From Streptomyces coelicoflavus (GTDB lineage Bacteria; Actinomycetota; Actinomycetes; Streptomycetales; Streptomycetaceae), in assembly GCF_003112555.1 (NCBI RefSeq), contig NZ_BEWB01000003.1:1-64000 (forward strand): a stretch of 64,000 bases of DNA, written 5' to 3'. A model generated the notes under the pieces. It searched no databases. It was not told the DNA's origin and saw nothing but the letters and a program-made list of their open reading frames with translations. Shown one piece after another: positions 60,325 through 64,000 of this stretch (the first letter of the stretch is position 1; every line of letters begins with the position of its first letter). Position numbers and translations under genes: made by a program.

Positions 60325-62583
60325 CTACGCCAGCAGCCCCGGGATCGTCTCCTCGTGGGCCTCGCGCAGGTCGGTCAGGGGGAGGGTGAACTCGCCCTGG
60401 ACCTCGACCGCGTCGCCGTCGACCACGCCGATGCGGGTGACCGGCAGGCCGCGGGCGCCGCACATGTCGTTGAAGCGGACCTCCTCCGAGCGCGGGACGG
60501 CGACGACCGCACGGCCCGCCGACTCCGAGAACAGGAAGGTGAAGGCGTCCAGCCCGTCCGGCACGACCAGCCGCGCGCCCTTGCCGCCCAGCAGCGCCGA
60601 CTCGACGACCGCCTGGACCAGACCGCCGTCGGACAGGTCGTGCGCGGAGTCGATCATGCCGTCGCGGGAGGCGGAGATCAGGATCTCGCCCAGCAGGCGC
60701 TCGCGCTCCAGGTCGACCTTCGGGGGCAGGCCGCCGAGGTGGTCGTGGATCACCTGGGACCAGGCCGAGCCGCCGAACTCCTCACGCGTGTCGCCCAGCA
60801 GGTACAGCAGCTGGCCGTCCTCCTGGAAGGCGACCGGCGTGCGGCGGGCCACGTCGTCGATGACGCCGAGGACCGCGACCACCGGGGTGGGGTGGATGGC
60901 GGCCTCGCCGGTCTGGTTGTAGAGCGAGACGTTTCCGCCGGTCACCGGGGTGCCGAGCTGGAGGCAGCCGTCGGCCAGGCCGCGCACGGCCTCCGCGAAC
61001 TGCCACATGACCGCCGGGTCCTCCGGCGAGCCGAAGTTCAGGCAGTCGGAGACGGCGAGCGGCTTCGCGCCGGTCGTGGCCACGTTGCGGTAAGCCTCCG
61101 CCAGCGCCAGCTGCGCGCCCGTGTACGGGTCGAGCTTGGCGTACCGGCCGTTGCCGTCCGTGGCGATGGCGACGCCGAGGCCGCTCTCCTCGTCCACGCG
61201 GATCATGCCCGAGTCCTCGGGCTGGGCGAGGACGGTGTTGCCCTGCACGAAGTGGTCGTACTGCTGGGTGATCCACTGCTTGGACGCCTGGTTGGGCGAG
61301 CCGACCAGCTTGAGGACCTGGTCCTTCAGCTCGTCGGATGTGCCCGGCCGGGGCAGCTTGTTCGCGTCGTCGGCCTGGAGGGCGTCCTGCCAGTCCGGGC
61401 GGGCGTAGGGGCGCTCGTAGACCGGGCCGTCGTGGGCGACGGTGCGCGGGTCGACGTCGACGATCTTGCCGCCGTGCCAGAAGATCTCGAGGCGGTCGCC
61501 GTCGGTGACCTCACCGATCACCGTGGCGATGACGTCCCACTTGTCGCAGATCTCCAGGAAGCGGTCGACCTTCTCGGGCTCGACCACCGCGCACATGCGT
61601 TCCTGCGACTCGCTCATGAGGATTTCCTCGGGCGAGAGGGTCGAGTCGCGCAGCGGGACGTCGTCCAGGGTGACGCGCATGCCGCCGGAGCCGTTCGACG
61701 CCAGCTCGGACGTGGCGCAGGACAGGCCCGCCGCACCGAGGTCCTGGATGCCGACGACCAGCTTCTCGGCGAACGCCTCCAGGGTGCACTCGATGAGGAG
61801 CTTCTCCTGGAAGGGGTCGCCGACCTGGACGGCGGGACGCTTGGACGGCTTGGCGTCGTCGAAGGTCTCGGAGGCCAGGATCGACGCGCCGCCGATGCCG
61901 TCGCCGCCGGTGCGGGCGCCGTACAGGATGACCTTGTTGCCCGCGCCGGACGCCTTCGCGAGGTGGATGTCCTCGTGCCGCATGACGCCGATGGCACCGG
62001 CGTTGACCAGCGGGTTGCCCTGGTAGCAGGCGTCGAAGACGACCTCGCCGCCGATGTTGGGCAGGCCCAGGCAGTTGCCGTAGCCGCCGATGCCGGCGAC
62101 GACGCCCGGGAGGACGCGCTTGGTGTCCGGGTGGTCCGCCGCACCGAAACGGAGCGGGTCCACGACAGCCACCGGCCGCGCGCCCATCGCGATGATGTCG
62201 CGGACGATGCCGCCGACGCCCGTGGCCGCGCCCTGGTAGGGCTCGACGTAGGACGGGTGGTTGTGCGACTCGACCTTGAAGGTGACCGCGTAGCCCTGGC
62301 CGACGTCGACCACACCGGCGTTCTCGCCGATGCCGACGAGCATCGCGTCGGACTGGGGGGCCTTCTCGCCGAACTGGCGCAGGTGGACCTTGCTGCTCTT
62401 GTACGAGCAGTGCTCGGACCACATGACGGAGTACATGGCCAGCTCCGCCCCGGTGGGGCGGCGGCCGAGGATCTCGACGACCCTCTCGTACTCGTCCTTC
62501 TTCAGGCCCAGCTCGGCCCAGGGCAGCTCGACGTCGGGGGTCGCGGTCGCGTGCTCGACCGTGTCCAGAGGCGTCCGGCTCAT
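60325..62583 (-). CDS. purL: phosphoribosylformylglycinamidine synthase, subunit II
   Basis: A 752-residue synthetase subunit of the three-part (PurS/Q/L) enzyme of Gram-positives: FGAR plus ATP plus ammonia gives FGAM. Signatures: [49 protein letters not shown] and the ATP-binding block. The size fits small PurL, not the 1,300-residue one-chain type. Start ATG 62583; its first four bases overlap the purQ stop as ATGA, so translation is coupled. Stands last in the operon purS-purQ-purL. Confidence 0.96.
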   Translation of the reverse strand: MSRTPLDTVEHATATPDVELPWAELGLKKDEYERVVEILGRRPTGAELAMYSVMWSEHCSYKSSKVHLRQFGEKAPQSDAMLVGIGENAGVVDVGQGYAVTFKVESHNHPSYVEPYQGAATGVGGIVRDIIAMGARPVAVVDPLRFGAADHPDTKRVLPGVVAGIGGYGNCLGLPNIGGEVVFDACYQGNPLVNAGAIGVMRHEDIHLAKASGAGNKVILYGARTGGDGIGGASILASETFDDAKPSKRPAVQVGDPFQEKLLIECTLEAFAEKLVVGIQDLGAAGLSCATSELASNGSGGMRVTLDDVPLRDSTLSPEEILMSESQERMCAVVEPEKVDRFLEICDKWDVIATVIGEVTDGDRLEIFWHGGKIVDVDPRTVAHDGPVYERPYARPDWQDALQADDANKLPRPGTSDELKDQVLKLVGSPNQASKQWITQQYDHFVQGNTVLAQPEDSGMIRVDEESGLGVAIATDGNGRYAKLDPYTGAQLALAEAYRNVATTGAKPLAVSDCLNFGSPEDPAVMWQFAEAVRGLADGCLQLGTPVTGGNVSLYNQTGEAAIHPTPVVAVLGVIDDVARRTPVAFQEDGQLLYLLGDTREEFGGSAWSQVIHDHLGGLPPKVDLERERLLGEILISASRDGMIDSAHDLSDGGLVQAVVESALLGGKGARLVVPDGLDAFTFLFSESAGRAVVAVPRSEEVRFNDMCGARGLPVTRIGVVDGDAVEVQGEFTLPLTDLREAHEETIPGLLA

Positions 62584-63260
62584 GCGTTGACCAGCTTCTT
62601 GAGGATCGAGGTGAAGAACGGCAGGCCGTCGGTACGGCCCGTACCGATCAGCGACTCGACGGCGTGCTCGGGGTGCGGCATGAGGCCGACGACGTTCCCG
62701 GCGGCGTTGGTGATGCCGGCGATGTCGTTGAGCGAGCCGTTGGGGTTCACGTCCAGGTAGCGGAAGGCGACGCGGCCCTCGGCCTCCAGCTCGTCCAGCG
62801 TGCGCCGGTCGGCGACGTAGCGGCCGTCCATGTTCTTCAGCGGGATGTGGATCTCCTGGCCGGCGGTGTAGTCGCTGGTCCAGGAGGTGTCCGCGTTCTC
62901 CACCCGCAGCTTCTGGTCGCGGCAGATGAAGTGCAGGTGGTCGTTGCCCAGCATGCCGCCGGGCAGCAGGTGCGCCTCGGTGAGGATCTGGAAGCCGTTG
63001 CAGATGCCCAGCACCGGCAGGCCGGCCTTCGCCTGCTCGATGACGGTGTCCATCACCGGCGAGAAGCGGGCGATGGCACCGGCGCGCAGATAATCGCCGT
63101 ACGAGAAACCGCCGCACAGCACCACGGCGTCGACCTGCTTGAGGTCCTTGTCCTTGTGCCAGAGAGCGACGGGCTCGGCGCCGGCCACGCGGATGGCGCG
63201 CTGCGTGTCCCGGTCGTCGAGGCTGCCGGGGAAAGTGACGACGCCAATACGAGCGGTCAC
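62580..63260 (-). CDS. purQ: phosphoribosylformylglycinamidine synthase, subunit I (glutaminase)
   Basis: A 226-residue class I glutamine amidotransferase that supplies ammonia to Pur[21 protein letters not shown] and [17 protein letters not shown] (nucleophile Cys at about 87) are diagnostic; the His-Glu of the triad is in [14 protein letters not shown] 63260 overlaps the purS stop as ATGA. Confidence 0.96.
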   Translation of the reverse strand: MTARIGVVTFPGSLDDRDTQRAIRVAGAEPVALWHKDKDLKQVDAVVLCGGFSYGDYLRAGAIARFSPVMDTVIEQAKAGLPVLGICNGFQILTEAHLLPGGMLGNDHLHFICRDQKLRVENADTSWTSDYTAGQEIHIPLKNMDGRYVADRRTLDELEAEGRVAFRYLDVNPNGSLNDIAGITNAAGNVVGLMPHPEHAVESLIGTGRTDGLPFFTSILKKLVNA

Positions 63261-63529
63261 TTCGCGGCCCCCGCGACTACGTCTTCGGACTCGACCTTGA
63301 CGGTGAAGTCCTCGATCACGGTGTTGGCGAGGAAGGATTCCGCAAGATCATGGATGCGGGCGAGGGCGGCGTCGTCGACCGGCCCGTCCACTTCCAGTTC
63401 GAATCGCTTTCCCTGACGGACGTCCGAGATCCCTTCGAAACCCAGTCGCGGCAGTGCGCGCTGCACCGCCTGGCCCTGGGGGTCGAGGATCTCCGGCTTG
63501 AGCATGACGTCGACTACGACGCGTGCCAC
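63257..63529 (-). CDS. purS: phosphoribosylformylglycinamidine synthase subunit PurS
   Basis: A 90-residue protein that bridges PurL and PurQ in the FGAM synthetase complex. [20 protein letters not shown] begins the typical sequence, [20 protein letters not shown] is the core. I take GTG 63529, five bases after GGGAG; a GTG six bases earlier sits on the ribosome-binding site. First gene of the purS-purQ-purL operon. Confidence 0.94.
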   Translation of the reverse strand: MARVVVDVMLKPEILDPQGQAVQRALPRLGFEGISDVRQGKRFELEVDGPVDDAALARIHDLAESFLANTVIEDFTVKVESEDVVAGAAK

Positions 63530-63879
63530 TGGCACTCCCGGTGTGTGGTGCTGAGCAGGTTCCTTCAGACTACCCGTACAAAATTTCTACGCGCGTAGCC
63601 TTGGAGGAAACTACGTGACCCCAGTCACGATTCGGCATCGGGAGGGGGCGGTCACGAAAAGCTTCGGGAAAGATCCCGGATCGGGCGCGGACACCTATTG
63701 CGCGAGGGACACGCGGGCAGATTTAGTCGGTCTTCCCATTGCAATGCCGGGCACTGTACAAATGAAATGTCATTAGCCGATACTTTGCCCAATTACAGGC
63801 GAACAGTCGGCATCATCGCGGCGTCTTGGCACGTTCGGGCACGTCATCGCGGAGATGCCGCACGAAGGGACCGATATTC
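63530..63879. promoter_or_regulatory. divergent promoter region of purS operon and lsr2 paralog
   Basis: About 350 bp without a gene. It contains a perfect palindrome CTACGCGCGTAG (63587-63598) about 58 bp before the purS start, next to AAATTT. Possible operator for purine control, or a structural site. The right part must carry the promoter of the Lsr2-like gene. Confidence 0.5.
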
Positions 63880-64000
63880 GTGGCGCAGCGTGTCGTGGTC
63901 ACTCTCTTTGACGACATCGACGGCTCGGAAGCGGCGGAGACGATCGCCTTCGGAGTCGACGGCCGGATGTACGAGATCGACCTGAACGAAGCCAATGCCC
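63880..64000 (+). CDS. Lsr2-like nucleoid protein (LsrL type), partial
   Basis: Only the first 40 codons are in the window: MAQRVVVTLFDDIDGSEAAE, then TIAFGVDGRMYEIDLNEANA. This is the N-terminal dimerisation domain of Lsr2, with the DDIDG and YEIDL blocks; the C-terminal AT-hook-like DNA-binding part lies outside. From memory, Streptomyces has two copies and the one next to purS is the second (LsrL). It binds AT-rich DNA and silences acquired genes. GTG 63880 follows GAAGGGA. Confidence 0.9.
   Translation, partial: MAQRVVVTLFDDIDGSEAAETIAFGVDGRMYEIDLNEANA

Overview
The window is chromosomal DNA of a Streptomyces species. Reasons: very high G+C, third codon positions almost always G or C, frequent GTG starts, a BldC that looks full length and typical, WXG-type and DUF1023 proteins, and a gene order that I recognise from memory as matching the S. 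coelicolor block from about SCO4120 down to SCO4076, read here in reverse. No database was consulted, so SCO equivalences are recollection.

Left part (1-25 kb). A MarR regulator and MFS exporter are divergent. They are followed by a PAS/PP2C/ATPase phosphatase, a type II NADH dehydrogenase, a TetR regulator, a single-chain ECF sigma factor with its own anti-sigma motif, membrane span and extracellular NPCBM-like domain, an AfsR-like regulator, a degenerate asparagine-synthase-like protein, a sporulation-associated TPR-type regulator, L-2-hydroxyglutarate oxidase, trmB, a PrsW-type protease, an aldo/keto reductase, an M23 peptidase behind a cyclic di-AMP riboswitch, and a membrane-anchored PP2C phosphatase. 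Several of these are signalling or cell-wall genes.

Middle part (25-37 kb). Initiator tRNA, then a reductase-deaminase of RibD type. Between this gene and a 254-bp partial second copy of it lies a 3.6-kb accessory insert with poorer G+C: a small WXG-like protein, a DUF1023 alpha/beta hydrolase and a lipoprotein, arranged as one operon, plus gene debris. The partial copy is fused in frame to a truncated hypothetical gene next to a GntR regulator. After this come a TRIC-type channel, an M20 amidohydrolase, a MerR/TipA-like regulator, a run of small membrane/zinc-ribbon proteins, and an EthD/MerR divergent pair with a clear MerR-type promoter.

Right part (37-64 kb). This is core genome: tRNA-Lys, an APC permease, a DEAD-box helicase with a long Arg/Asp/Gly repeat tail, a lipoprotein, a small zinc metallopeptidase, a membrane metallophosphoesterase, tRNA-Glu/Asp/Phe, hrpA, a second identical tRNA-Asp, a DUF6274-type protein, bldC, valine dehydrogenase, a DUF3073 protein and the purine genes purM-purF and purS-purQ-purL. 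A short cluster of a META-domain lipoprotein, a mycothiol-enzyme-like protein, an M23 protein, an ArsR regulator and a Uma2 nuclease sits between the two purine groups. The window ends in the start of an Lsr2 paralog.

Functionally the purine genes act in one pathway: PurS/PurQ/PurL make FGAM, PurM closes the imidazole ring, and PurF supplies the first committed step. The most unusual content is the WXG/DUF1023/lipoprotein insert with its duplicated flank, the sigma/anti-sigma/NPCBM fusion, the c-di-AMP-controlled M23 peptidase, and several perfect palindromes in gene-free stretches.
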